Assembly: GCF_001447385.1 (NCBI RefSeq)
Contig: NZ_LLWQ01000193.1
Location: forward strand, 62,001 to 126,000
From: Paracoccus sp. MKU1
Lineage (GTDB): Bacteria; Pseudomonadota; Alphaproteobacteria; Rhodobacterales; Rhodobacteraceae
Direction of reading: 5' to 3'
Length of the DNA stretch: 64,000 nucleotides
The notes below the pieces were generated by a model that had not been told where the DNA came from, made no database searches, and was given only the letters and a program-made list of their open reading frames with translations. The position numbers and the translations under genes were made by a program. Shown piece by piece: positions 26,282 to 34,159 of the stretch (positions are counted from its first letter, which is position 1; each line of letters opens with the position of its first letter).

Positions 26282-27465
26282 TGCTGGGCAATCTGAAACC
26301 GCAGGCCCCTGACAAGATCCTGGCCCTGATGGGCGAATTCAAGGCCGATCCCCGCCAGGGCAAGATCGACCTGGGCGTCGGGGTCTACAAGGATGCCACC
26401 GGCCACACCCCGATCATGCGCGCCGTCCACGCCGCCGAACAGCGGATGCTCGAGACCGAGACCACCAAGACCTATGCCGGCCTCTCCGGCGAGCCCGAGT
26501 TCCACAAGGCCATGGCCGGGCTGATCCTGGGCGACGCCCACAAGCCCGAGACCACGGCGGCGCTGGCCACGGTCGGCGGCACCGGCGCCATCCGCCAGGC
26601 GCTGGAACTGGCGCGCATGGCGAACCCGGAGCTGCGGGTCTTCGTCTCCGACCCGACCTGGCCGAACCATGTTTCGATCATGAATTTCATGGGCCTGCCG
26701 GTGCAGACCTACCGCTATTTCGACGCCGAGACCCGCGGCGTCGATTTCGAAGGCATGAAGGCCGACATCGCCACGGCGCAAAAAGGCGACGTGGTGCTGC
26801 TGCATGGCTGCTGCCACAACCCGACCGGCGCCAACCTGACGCTGGAGCAATGGGCCGAGGTCGCCGCGATCCTGGAAAAGACCGGCGCGCTGCCGCTGAT
26901 CGACCTGGCCTATCAGGGCTTCGGCGACGGGCTGGAGGAGGATGCGGCCGGCACCCGGCTGATCGCCGCGCGCATCCCCGAGGTGCTGATCGCCGCCTCG
27001 TGCAGCAAGAATTTCGGCATCTACCGCGAGCGCACCGGCATCCTGCTGGCGCTCTGCCCCGATGCCGCGACCAGGGAACTGGCACAGGGCGCCATGGCCT
27101 TCCTGAACCGCCAGACCTATTCCTTCCCGCCCTTCCACGGCGCCAGGATCGTCTCGACCGTGCTGACCACGCCGGACCTCCGCGCCGACTGGATGGCCGA
27201 GCTGGAGGCGGTGCGCGGCGGCATGCTCAAACTGCGCGAGCAACTGGCGGCAGAACTCCGCGACCTCAGCGGCTCGGACCGCTTCGGCTTCGTGGCCCAG
27301 CATCGCGGCATGTTCTCGCGCCTCGGCGCCACGCCCGAGCAGGTCAAGCGCATCAAGGACGAGTTCGGCATCTACATGGTCGGCGATTCGCGCATCAACA
27401 TCGCCGGGCTGAACCAGGACACCATCCCGATCCTGGCCCGCGCCATCATCGAGGCGGGGGTCTGA
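26281..27465 (+). CDS. aromatic/aspartate aminotransferase (TyrB/AspC type)
   Basis: A 394-residue class I aminotransferase of the Ig (TyrB/AspC) subgroup. KIDLGVGVYKDATGHTPI is the N-terminal signature, HGCCHNPTGANL the NPTG motif, IDLAYQGFGDGLEEDA the aspartate that holds the PLP pyridine nitrogen, and SCSKNFGIYRERTG the PLP lysine. Substrates should be aspartate or aromatic amino acids with 2-oxoglutarate. A GTG one codon upstream is also possible; I prefer ATG 26281. It ends a phosphatase-smpB-sseA-aminotransferase run. Confidence 0.9.
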   Translation: MLGNLKPQAPDKILALMGEFKADPRQGKIDLGVGVYKDATGHTPIMRAVHAAEQRMLETETTKTYAGLSGEPEFHKAMAGLILGDAHKPETTAALATVGGTGAIRQALELARMANPELRVFVSDPTWPNHVSIMNFMGLPVQTYRYFDAETRGVDFEGMKADIATAQKGDVVLLHGCCHNPTGANLTLEQWAEVAAILEKTGALPLIDLAYQGFGDGLEEDAAGTRLIAARIPEVLIAASCSKNFGIYRERTGILLALCPDAATRELAQGAMAFLNRQTYSFPPFHGARIVSTVLTTPDLRADWMAELEAVRGGMLKLREQLAAELRDLSGSDRFGFVAQHRGMFSRLGATPEQVKRIKDEFGIYMVGDSRINIAGLNQDTIPILARAIIEAGV

Positions 27466-27542
27466 CCCCACCGCCCGGAACCCGGAACCGCCGCCCCGCC
27501 GCGGCGGTTCCGCATTTCCGGTCCCTCGCCGAACGCCCCGTC

Positions 27543-27564
27543 CTTCTCCGTTTTCCAAATACTC
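27543..27564 (-). repeat. dispersed 3'-end motif, copy 7
   Basis: On the minus strand it reads GAGTATTTGGAAAACGGAG then AAG. It is 48 nt downstream of the stop of the coiled-coil gene at 27613, in that gene's sense, with the hairpin at 27571-27587 between. Confidence 0.75.
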
Positions 27565-27570
27565 CGGGGT

Positions 27571-27587
27571 CCGGGGCAGAGCCCCGG
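27571..27587. terminator. GC hairpin before motif copy 7
   Basis: CCGGGGC-aga-GCCCCGG, a perfect 7-bp stem with a 3-nt loop, in the convergent gap between the aminotransferase and coiled-coil genes. It has no T-run, so terminator function is inferred from position. Confidence 0.45.
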
Positions 27588-27612
27588 TCCGGCAGCGCCG
27601 CCAGGCGCCCGC

Positions 27613-27945
27613 TCAGCCCTTCCGGCCCAGCTTGCGGTCGATATAGTCCCGCAATTCCTCGATCTCGGTCAGGCTTTCGCGCAGCTGACCCTCTGCGGCG
27701 CGCAGCTCGGCCTCGGTGGTCGAGAGCCGGGCGACCAGATCGGCCTCGCGCGTCTCCAGCTCGTCCACCGCACGGTCGCGGGCTTCCTCGGCCTCGTGCA
27801 ACTGCTGGGCCATGCTTTCCAGCTCGCCCATCTCGGCGCGGGTGACGCGCGACAGGCGGTGGATCAGCCAGCTTGCGAACCAGCCCAGCATGAAGGCGGC
27901 GAACAGGATGATCGCGGTGGCGATGATGAATTCGGTGCGGTTCAT
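27613..27945 (-). CDS. small membrane-anchored coiled-coil protein
   Basis: A 110-residue protein with one N-terminal membrane helix (TEFIIATAIILFAAFMLGWFASWLI is the hydrophobic run, residues about 4-28) and a highly charged heptad-like region from residue 38 to 105 (ESMAQQLHEAEEARDRAVDE and following). I do not recognise a named family. It starts 30 nt after the OmpA-family gene on the same strand, so the two are probably co-transcribed; a structural or scaffolding role at the inner membrane is an inference. Confidence 0.72.
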   Translation of the reverse strand: MNRTEFIIATAIILFAAFMLGWFASWLIHRLSRVTRAEMGELESMAQQLHEAEEARDRAVDELETREADLVARLSTTEAELRAAEGQLRESLTEIEELRDYIDRKLGRKG

Positions 27946-27975
27946 GCGAAGGGCTTCAGGGCAAGGGGTTGCGGA

Positions 27976-30246
27976 TCACGGCGCCGAGGCCGGCTCGGGA
28001 CGCGGCAGCGGGCGGTTCACATGCAACGCGTCGCGGGCGGGGATGGTCGCCGCCTCGATGGCGGCACCGACCAGCGCCTCCTGGACCGGGCGGGTGGCGG
28101 CCTCGGCGGGCTCGACCACTTCCGCGGCCTCCGGCAGCAGGCTCGCGGCCGGCAAGGTCGCGGCCCACAGCGCCGGCAGTTCCGGCAACGCCGCCTCTTG
28201 CGCCGGCCGGCTGGCCATGCGCGAGGGATCGACCCCGGACAGCAGCAGCCGGACGGGCTCGGTCGCGGCGGACAGCGCCGCCTCTGGGTCGGTGGGCACG
28301 CCGAGCGCCGGGCCAATGGCGGCGGTCGCGGCATGCAGCGCCGCCGCGGCAACCCGTGCCGCCACCGCTTCGGGGCTATCGGTGACGCCCTTGACCAGTT
28401 CGGCGGGGGCCGGCACCTCGGTCACGACCGGATCGTCGGCCAGCAACAGGAACTCGATGCGGCGGTTGGCCTCGCGCCCGGCATCGGTATCGTTCTCGGC
28501 GATGGGCCGGCTTTCGCCATAGCCCTTGGCGGTCATATTGGCGGTGTCGATGCCGGCCGCCGTCATCACCGCCAGCACCGCCTGCGCCCGGGCGCGCGAA
28601 AGTTCGGCGTTGAATCCTTCCGAGCCCTGCGAATCGGTATGGCCGCCGATCTCGATGCGGAAATCCGCGCACAGCTTCATCGTCTCGGCCAGCCGGGCCA
28701 GCGTCGGGCCCGGATCGCCGGCGATGACGGATTTGTTCGGCTCGAAGCCGATCTCGGATTCCTGCATCGCCGCGTTCAGCCGGTCCACGCATTCGATGCC
28801 CGAGGGCAGGCCCAGAAGCGGGTCCATGCGCCGGTCGTAGCGGATCGCCAGCTCATAGCGCGCCCCGGCGCCCAGCCGCTGCGCCAGCCGCGCCGCCGCC
28901 ACGTCCGAGGCGGTCTGGCTGCCCGAAACGCCGCTGATCCGCACCAGATCCCGCGTCACCCGGGCCTCGCCCCGCGCCAGCCCGTCCAGCGCCTCCAGCG
29001 CGGCGATGGCGCGCAATGTCCAGCCCTCGGGAACCGAGGCATCGCTGCGCAGCGCGCTGTCCACCTGGCCGAACCGCGCCCGCGCCAGGCTTTCCACCGC
29101 GTCGCGCATGCGCTCGTCGGTGATGCGGCCGCGCAGGCTGACGCCGCCCGGATCGACCAGGGCCGAGAACTCGGCCGGTCCCGCCTCGGCCTCGCCGGGC
29201 TTTTCATGCCGGGCGGCCAGCGTGAAGGCCGGGGGCAGTGCCGCTTCCAACCGGCCCGCCGCCTCGTCGAATCTCGCCGCCTCGACATCGGCGGGCGCGA
29301 ACAGCGCCACATCGGTATCCGAGATCGTCACCGACCCCGCCCCCAGCGCCTCGACGGCGCGGATGGCCGGAACGGCAGCATCGGCCCAGCGGGGCGAGGG
29401 CGCGCCGAGGCCCAGCGTGCATTGCGGCTCGCCCGGCACGCCGGCCGCGCGCCCGGCCTCCAGGATGCGGTCGCGCGCGCTCTCGGTATCGGCGGCGCAG
29501 GCATCGAAACGGGTGCCGGTCGCATCCTTGACGAAGCGCAGGGTAAAGGGCGCGATCACCGGCCGCGGCGCGGTGATATCGGCCGTCAGCGTGACCCCCG
29601 CCGGTTTGGCGCGCTCCAGCGCGGTTTCCAGATCGCGTTTCTCGCGCGGGCTTCCGGCGATGGCGCGGACCGAGACCTCGCCCGCGGCGATCGAGACCTT
29701 GGCCTGCCTGGCCAGTTGCGCGGCCTTCAGGCCGAAGGCAAAGGCGTCCTCCCAGCCTTCGGGAACCGGGTAATCGGCGCCCTCCATCAGGTCCGAGACC
29801 CGGGCGGCGCCGGTCTGGCGCTTCAGCCGCTCGACCAGCGCCGCGCGGTCCAGGCCGGCGGGCACCAGGCCGATGATCGAAATGCCCTGGTCGTTGCGCA
29901 AAAGCTCGACCTCGAAGGCCGGGGTGACCAGTTCGGCGCTGGCGGCGACCTGCATCTTGTCGATCACCCGGCCCGAATCGACCACGGTTTCGGCCCGGAC
30001 ACGGGCGCGGAAACGCTGCACCTCGTCGGGGGCGATGCCCTCCAGCTGGACCTGCAAGCCGTCAGTCCGGACCTGCACCCAATCGTAATCGGCCAGCGCC
30101 GCGCGCAGATCCTGGGCCGAGCGGGTCTCGATGAAATCCGCGGCCGCGCGCGCGCCCAGAAAGGACAGGCCGGCCGCCGCCGCAAGGGCAATCAGGCTGG
30201 CGGCAAAGGCGGGACCACGGCGTGCGGATCGCTGGGGATTGGCCAT
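27976..30246 (-). CDS. large OmpA-family (OmpA C-terminal domain) envelope protein
   Basis: A 756-residue protein. Residues about 10-35 form a hydrophobic signal/anchor (FAASLIALAAAAGLSFLGA). Residues 40-470 contain repeated BON-like units (e.g. DYDWVQVRTDGLQVQLEGIAP). The peptidoglycan-binding OmpA domain follows, with IEIGGHTDSQGS, LSRARAQAVLAVM, AKGYGESRPIAEND and AGREANRRIEF. The last 150 residues are low-complexity A/P/E. There is no beta-barrel, so it probably spans the periplasm. I chose ATG 30246 (MANPQRSARRG); ATG 30282 is an alternative. It is 62 nt downstream of ubiA. Confidence 0.85.
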   Translation of the reverse strand: MANPQRSARRGPAFAASLIALAAAAGLSFLGARAAADFIETRSAQDLRAALADYDWVQVRTDGLQVQLEGIAPDEVQRFRARVRAETVVDSGRVIDKMQVAASAELVTPAFEVELLRNDQGISIIGLVPAGLDRAALVERLKRQTGAARVSDLMEGADYPVPEGWEDAFAFGLKAAQLARQAKVSIAAGEVSVRAIAGSPREKRDLETALERAKPAGVTLTADITAPRPVIAPFTLRFVKDATGTRFDACAADTESARDRILEAGRAAGVPGEPQCTLGLGAPSPRWADAAVPAIRAVEALGAGSVTISDTDVALFAPADVEAARFDEAAGRLEAALPPAFTLAARHEKPGEAEAGPAEFSALVDPGGVSLRGRITDERMRDAVESLARARFGQVDSALRSDASVPEGWTLRAIAALEALDGLARGEARVTRDLVRISGVSGSQTASDVAAARLAQRLGAGARYELAIRYDRRMDPLLGLPSGIECVDRLNAAMQESEIGFEPNKSVIAGDPGPTLARLAETMKLCADFRIEIGGHTDSQGSEGFNAELSRARAQAVLAVMTAAGIDTANMTAKGYGESRPIAENDTDAGREANRRIEFLLLADDPVVTEVPAPAELVKGVTDSPEAVAARVAAAALHAATAAIGPALGVPTDPEAALSAATEPVRLLLSGVDPSRMASRPAQEAALPELPALWAATLPAASLLPEAAEVVEPAEAATRPVQEALVGAAIEAATIPARDALHVNRPLPRPEPASAP

Positions 30247-30308
30247 CAGGGGGACCTTAGGGCTGTTTCCGACCCGCCGCATGTAATGCCTGCGCCGGAT
30301 TTTCGCAA

Positions 30309-31280
30309 TCAGACCAGCCCGGCCAAGGCAAGAAACAGCGCAACCACCAGCCCGGCATCGCGGTTGCTGCGAAACAGCCGCAGGCAGCCGGCGCTGTCCG
30401 TCATGTCGAATTGCCGCAATTGCCAGGCCAGGTGCGCGGCGAAACCCACCACGCCCAGCAGGCCCAGCGTCAGGCCCAGCCCCTGCGGCGCCGCCGCCAT
30501 CACCGCCAGCCCCAGAAGCAGCACCGAGGTGGTGCCGAAGCCCGCCAGCCAGCGCGGCGTGTCGCGGCCGAACAGCCGGGCGGTGGACTTGACGCCGATC
30601 AGCGCGTCGTCCTCGGCATCCTGGTGGGCATAGATGGTGTCGTAGAAGATCGTCCAGGCGATGCCCGAGAGATAGGCCAGCACCGGCGCCGGGGCCAGGT
30701 TGCCGGTATGCGCGGCCCAGGCCAGCAGCACGCCCCAGTTGAAGGCAAGGCCCAGGAAGACCTGCGGCCACCAGGTGAAGCGCTTGGCAAAGGGATAGAT
30801 CGCCACCAGCGCCAGCGAGGCCACGCCCAGCCCGATGGCCGCGCCGCCCAGCGTCAGCAGGATGGCGAAACCGGCCAGCGCCTGCGCCGCCAGCCAGACC
30901 AGCGCCCCCCGGACCGTCACCTGCCCCGAGGGGATGGGGCGCGAGCGGGTGCGCGCCACCTTGTCGTCGATGTCGCGGTCGGTGATGTCGTTCCAGGTGC
31001 AGCCGGCGCCGCGCATCAGCACCGCACCCACGCCGCAGGCCACCGCGATCCACAGGTCCCGCCATTCCGGCCGGTCGGCGATCATCGCCAGCCCGATGCC
31101 CCACCAGCAGGGCAGCAGCAGAAGCCAGGTGCCGATCGGCCGGTCGGCGCGGGACAGGCGCAGCCACGGCCTCCAGTCGGATGGCGCGTAGCGGTCCACC
31201 CAATTGTCGGGCGGCGCATCGGCGACGGTGCTGTGGCCCTCTGGCGTCGGCCCCTCTGGCGTCGGACGGTCGGTCTGCAT
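30309..31280 (-). CDS. ubiA: 4-hydroxybenzoate polyprenyltransferase
   Basis: A 323-residue membrane prenyltransferase that attaches the polyprenyl tail to 4-hydroxybenzoate in ubiquinone synthesis. Two Asp-rich motifs are clear: AGCTWNDITDRDIDDKVART (Mg-diphosphate site) and YDTIYAHQDAEDD. RSRPIPSG follows the first. About eight hydrophobic segments are visible. A short repeat TPEGPTPEG sits in the N-terminus. I chose ATG 31280 (MQTDRP); earlier in-frame ATGs would overlap the divergent rsmE start. The two starts are only 16 nt apart. Confidence 0.94.
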   Translation of the reverse strand: MQTDRPTPEGPTPEGHSTVADAPPDNWVDRYAPSDWRPWLRLSRADRPIGTWLLLLPCWWGIGLAMIADRPEWRDLWIAVACGVGAVLMRGAGCTWNDITDRDIDDKVARTRSRPIPSGQVTVRGALVWLAAQALAGFAILLTLGGAAIGLGVASLALVAIYPFAKRFTWWPQVFLGLAFNWGVLLAWAAHTGNLAPAPVLAYLSGIAWTIFYDTIYAHQDAEDDALIGVKSTARLFGRDTPRWLAGFGTTSVLLLGLAVMAAAPQGLGLTLGLLGVVGFAAHLAWQLRQFDMTDSAGCLRLFRSNRDAGLVVALFLALAGLV

Positions 31281-31296
31281 TAGGCTGCGCCCCATC

Positions 31297-32016
31297 ATGG
31301 CGAAAATCAGACTGTTCATAGATCACCCGCTGGCCGAGGGACAAGGCATCGAGCTGAATCCCGACCAGGCGCATTACCTTTCCTCGGTCATGCGGCAGGG
31401 TGCCGGGGACGAGATCCTGGTCTTCAACGGCCGCGACGGCGAGTGGCTGGCGCGGATCGAGCGCATCGCCAAGCGGGGCGGCGCGCTGGCGGCGCTGCGC
31501 CAGACCGCACCGCAACTCAACCCGCCCGACCTGTGGCTGGTCTTTGCCCCGATCAAGAAGGCGCGCACCGATTTCATCGTGGAAAAGGCGGCCGAAATGG
31601 GCGCCGCCCGCATCCTGCCGGTGCAGACCGACCACACCAATTCCGAGCGCATCCGCCAGGACCGCTTGCAGGCCCATGCCGTCGAAGCGGCCGAGCAATG
31701 CGGCGGCACCTTCGTCCCCGAGGTCGGCGCGCTGGTGCCGCTGCCGCGGCTGCTGGACGGCTGGGATGCCGGCCGGCGCATCCTCTGGGCGGACGAGGCG
31801 CTGGCCGGGCCGGCGCAGGTGCTTTCCGGCCTGCCGCGCGGCCCCTGGGCGATTCTGATCGGCCCCGAGGGCGGCTGGTCCGAATCGGAGCGCAAGCGGC
31901 TTTCGGCCATGGATTGCGTCACGCGCATCGCGCTCGGGCCGCGAATCCTGCGCGCCGACACGGCTGCCGTGGCGTCACTGGCGCTGTGGCAGGCCAGCCT
32001 GGGCGACTGGCGCTGA
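31297..32016 (+). CDS. rsmE: 16S rRNA m3U1498 methyltransferase
   Basis: A 239-residue SPOUT-fold enzyme that methylates N3 of U1498 in 16S rRNA using SAM. The N-terminal PUA-like part includes ELNPDQAHYLSSVMRQGAGD. The knot region has ILIGPEGGWSESE and IALGPRILRADTAAVASL, both signatures of RsmE. KKARTDFIVEKAAEMGA is also typical. ATG 31297 gives the standard MAKIRLFI start. It is divergent from ubiA with almost no space between the starts. Confidence 0.94.
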   Translation: MAKIRLFIDHPLAEGQGIELNPDQAHYLSSVMRQGAGDEILVFNGRDGEWLARIERIAKRGGALAALRQTAPQLNPPDLWLVFAPIKKARTDFIVEKAAEMGAARILPVQTDHTNSERIRQDRLQAHAVEAAEQCGGTFVPEVGALVPLPRLLDGWDAGRRILWADEALAGPAQVLSGLPRGPWAILIGPEGGWSESERKRLSAMDCVTRIALGPRILRADTAAVASLALWQASLGDWR

Positions 32017-32075
32017 ACGGTTCGGTCTGGATCGCGCAATCTTCCCGCAGAAAACCGGTCCTTGGCGAGAGAATT

Positions 32076-32154
32076 TTGCGATGCAGCATCATTTCCGGCC
32101 GCATTCCGCAAAAAGTTAGGAATTCTGGCGCCTTATGCACGCGCTGCATGGCAG
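32076..32154 (+). promoter_or_regulatory. two PhaR-type palindromes upstream of the DUF1127 gene
   Basis: A perfect CTGC-ATG-GCAG lies at 32144-32154 and a near-match TTGC-GAT-GCAG at 32076-32086. The form CTGC-N3-GCAG is the site I recall for PhaR, the polyhydroxybutyrate-sensing repressor of Paracoccus. The first site also sits inside a wider dyad TTTTGCG (32074-32080) with CGCAAAA. A few such 8-base matches are expected by chance in 64 kb, so this is a candidate only. Confidence 0.35.
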
Positions 32155-32254
32155 AGATGCCGGTTTGTCCGTGGTTTTCGTGAATTGCCCGGCCTATATG
32201 CTGATGCATCAACGAAGCGCCCGATAAGCGGGCAATGATCTCAAGGTGAAAACT

Positions 32255-32449
32255 ATGTCGGCGATTGACACGAACCGCATCCATAGCGGGGCGGGCTCTC
32301 TCGGTATTGGCTCGAAAATCTGGGCGGCCCTGTCCGCTTGGAACGATGCGCGCGTGACGAAGAACGCGCTGAGCCGTCTTTCGGATCGCGAGCTGGACGA
32401 TATCGGTCTGTGCCGCGGCGATATCGAACGGATTGCGCGCGCCCGCTAA
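32255..32449 (+). CDS. DUF1127 small protein
   Basis: A 64-residue protein. The C-terminal half, ALSRLSDRELDDIGLCRGDI then ERIARAR, is the DUF1127 (YjiS-like) motif. Family members of this size in Rhodobacter (CcaF1) bind RNA and affect sRNA maturation and RNA turnover, so an RNA-regulatory role is plausible here. I prefer ATG 32255 because AAGGTG at 32243-32248 is a ribosome site 6 nt upstream; a GTG at 32246 lies inside that site. A free-standing gene with its own 238-nt upstream region and an intrinsic terminator downstream. Confidence 0.85.
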   Translation: MSAIDTNRIHSGAGSLGIGSKIWAALSAWNDARVTKNALSRLSDRELDDIGLCRGDIERIARAR

Positions 32450-32527
32450 GCAGCGGTTGAAGACGCGAAAACGGCTGCGCAGGGAAACCGCGACAGACCT
32501 TTTCCGGCCCGGATGGGCAAGACGAAC

Positions 32528-32557
32528 AGGCGGCCTCGCAAGGCCGCCTTTAGTATT
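32528..32557 (+). terminator. intrinsic terminator after the DUF1127 gene
   Basis: AGGCGGCCT (32528-32536), loop CGCA, AGGCCGCCT (32541-32549) is a perfect 9-bp stem followed by TTAGTATTTT on the plus strand. It serves the DUF1127 gene, and its stem also lies between the convergent DUF1127 and prmA genes. Confidence 0.85.
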
Positions 32558-32565
32558 TTCGGCGA

Positions 32566-33435
32566 TCAGCCGCGCCTGACGACCAGGGTGGACCATTCGC
32601 CCAGATCGTCGCGCCGCTCCAGCGCCAGCCCGCCCGCCGCATAGGCCGCGATCACCTCCTCGGCCTGGGTGACGAGGATGCCCGACAGGATCGCCCTGCC
32701 GCCCGGCGCAAGCTGGCGCGCCATGTCCGGCACCAGGTCGATCAGCGGCTGCTTCAGGATATTGGCGAAAACCAGGTCGAAGGGCGCCGCGCTCTCGATC
32801 AGCGGATGGTCGAAGCCCACCGCCTCGACGCATTCGACGCGCCCGTCCAGCCCGTTGGCGATGACATTGGCGCGGGCCACGTCCACCGCCTGCGGGTCGA
32901 TATCGCCGGCCAGCACGATCACCGGGAAGGACCGCGCCGCCGCCATGGCCAGAACCGCCGTGCCGCAGCCGATATCGACGATGCGCTGCGGCTCGGCACC
33001 CTCGGCGATCATGCGGTCCAGCGCCAGCAGGCAGCCCTTGGTCGTGGCGTGATGGCCGGTGCCGAAGGCCATGGCCGCCTCGATCAGCAGCGCCTCGGCC
33101 CCCTCGGGCACCTTGTCGGCGTCATGGCCGCCATGGACGAAAAAGCGCCCGGCCTCGACCGGCGAAAGCTCGCGCCGGACATGGGCGACCCAGTCCACCT
33201 CGGGCAGTTCGGAGACCGCGAAGGGCGGTGCGTCCCAGGCCGCGGCCAGCAGCGCCAGCCCCACATCGTCGGGGGCCTCGGTGAAGTAAAGCCCCACCTC
33301 CCAGCGGTCCGAGCCGTCCTCGATCTCGAAAACGCCGCTGCCGACGGGCTCGGGGGTCAGATCCTCGCCCGCCTCGGCAAGCGCCTCGGCCGCCTCGCGG
33401 CCTTTGGCATGGGTCAGTGCGGTCCAGGTCGGCAT
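32566..33435 (-). CDS. prmA: ribosomal protein L11 methyltransferase
   Basis: A 289-residue SAM-dependent methyltransferase that trimethylates L11. The catalytic half shows AMAFGTGHHATTKGCLLALD, the SAM-binding DIGCGTAVLAMAAA and FDLVFANILKQPLIDL (post-motif with the NxL signature of PrmA). The N-terminal domain is the L11-recognition part. It starts immediately at the stop of msrA (no spacer), so the two are one transcription unit. Confidence 0.93.
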   Translation of the reverse strand: MPTWTALTHAKGREAAEALAEAGEDLTPEPVGSGVFEIEDGSDRWEVGLYFTEAPDDVGLALLAAAWDAPPFAVSELPEVDWVAHVRRELSPVEAGRFFVHGGHDADKVPEGAEALLIEAAMAFGTGHHATTKGCLLALDRMIAEGAEPQRIVDIGCGTAVLAMAAARSFPVIVLAGDIDPQAVDVARANVIANGLDGRVECVEAVGFDHPLIESAAPFDLVFANILKQPLIDLVPDMARQLAPGGRAILSGILVTQAEEVIAAYAAGGLALERRDDLGEWSTLVVRRG

Positions 33436-34020
33436 TCAATATCCCTCGGCTATATCGGTCAGGGGGGCTTTGACACCCGTGCCGCGCAAGCCGCAATAGC
33501 CATCGGGATAACGGTCGAGATATTGCTGGTGGTCGTCCTCGGCCCGCCAGAACGGCCCGGCGGGAATGATCTGCGTGGTGATGTCGGGATAGCCCTGCAC
33601 CGCCAGCCGGTTGCCGTAGTCGGCCTTGCTGAGTTCCGCCGCCGCCTTCTGGCTGTCGTTGAACACCATGATGAGCGAGCGGTATTGCGAGCCCACATCA
33701 TTGCCCTGCCGGTTGCCCTGGGTCGGGTCGTGGTTTTCCCAGAAGATCTGCAACAGCCGCTCATAGCTGACGCGCGAACTGTCATAGACCACGCGCACCA
33801 CCTCGGCATGGCCGGTGCCGCCGGCGCAGACCTGCTTGTAGCTGGGATTCTCGACCGTACCGCCGGCAAAGCCGACCTCGGTCAGCCAGACGCCCTCCTG
33901 CTGCCAGAACAGCCGCTCGACGCCCCAGTAACAGCCCATGCCGAAGATCGCCTGATCGTAGCCTTTCGGCATCTCGGCATCCAGCGGCCGGCCGAAAATC
34001 CTGTGAATGGGGGCACTCAT
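33436..34020 (-). CDS. msrA: peptide methionine sulfoxide reductase A
   Basis: A 194-residue MsrA, which reduces methionine-S-sulfoxide in proteins. The catalytic motif is IFGMGCYWGVERLFW (GCFW variant GCYW), followed by VGFAGGTVENPSYKQVCAGGTGHAEVV and YRSLIMVF. A C-terminal cysteine in PDGYCGLRGTG may be the resolving residue. ATG 34020 (MSAPIHRIFG) is used; the frame stays open upstream but loses family similarity. It is upstream of prmA and divergent from the P1 peptidase. Confidence 0.93.
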   Translation of the reverse strand: MSAPIHRIFGRPLDAEMPKGYDQAIFGMGCYWGVERLFWQQEGVWLTEVGFAGGTVENPSYKQVCAGGTGHAEVVRVVYDSSRVSYERLLQIFWENHDPTQGNRQGNDVGSQYRSLIMVFNDSQKAAAELSKADYGNRLAVQGYPDITTQIIPAGPFWRAEDDHQQYLDRYPDGYCGLRGTGVKAPLTDIAEGY

Positions 34021-34159
34021 GGTCGCGTCCTTTCGCATGTCCTGCCGCATTAGGTAGGCGCGGCGGCCCGACCGTGCAACGCCGGAATGCGGGCGCGGGT
34101 TGCAGCCGGCGGGGCGCGTCGTGCAGATTGCGGGCCGATCCCCCTTGCAGGAGGCCGCG

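Noticed and set aside
27796-30633. Open frame of 945 codons on the plus strand opposite the OmpA-family gene
   Set aside because: Low-complexity R/G/Q protein with no motif; the minus strand has a clear OmpA domain.
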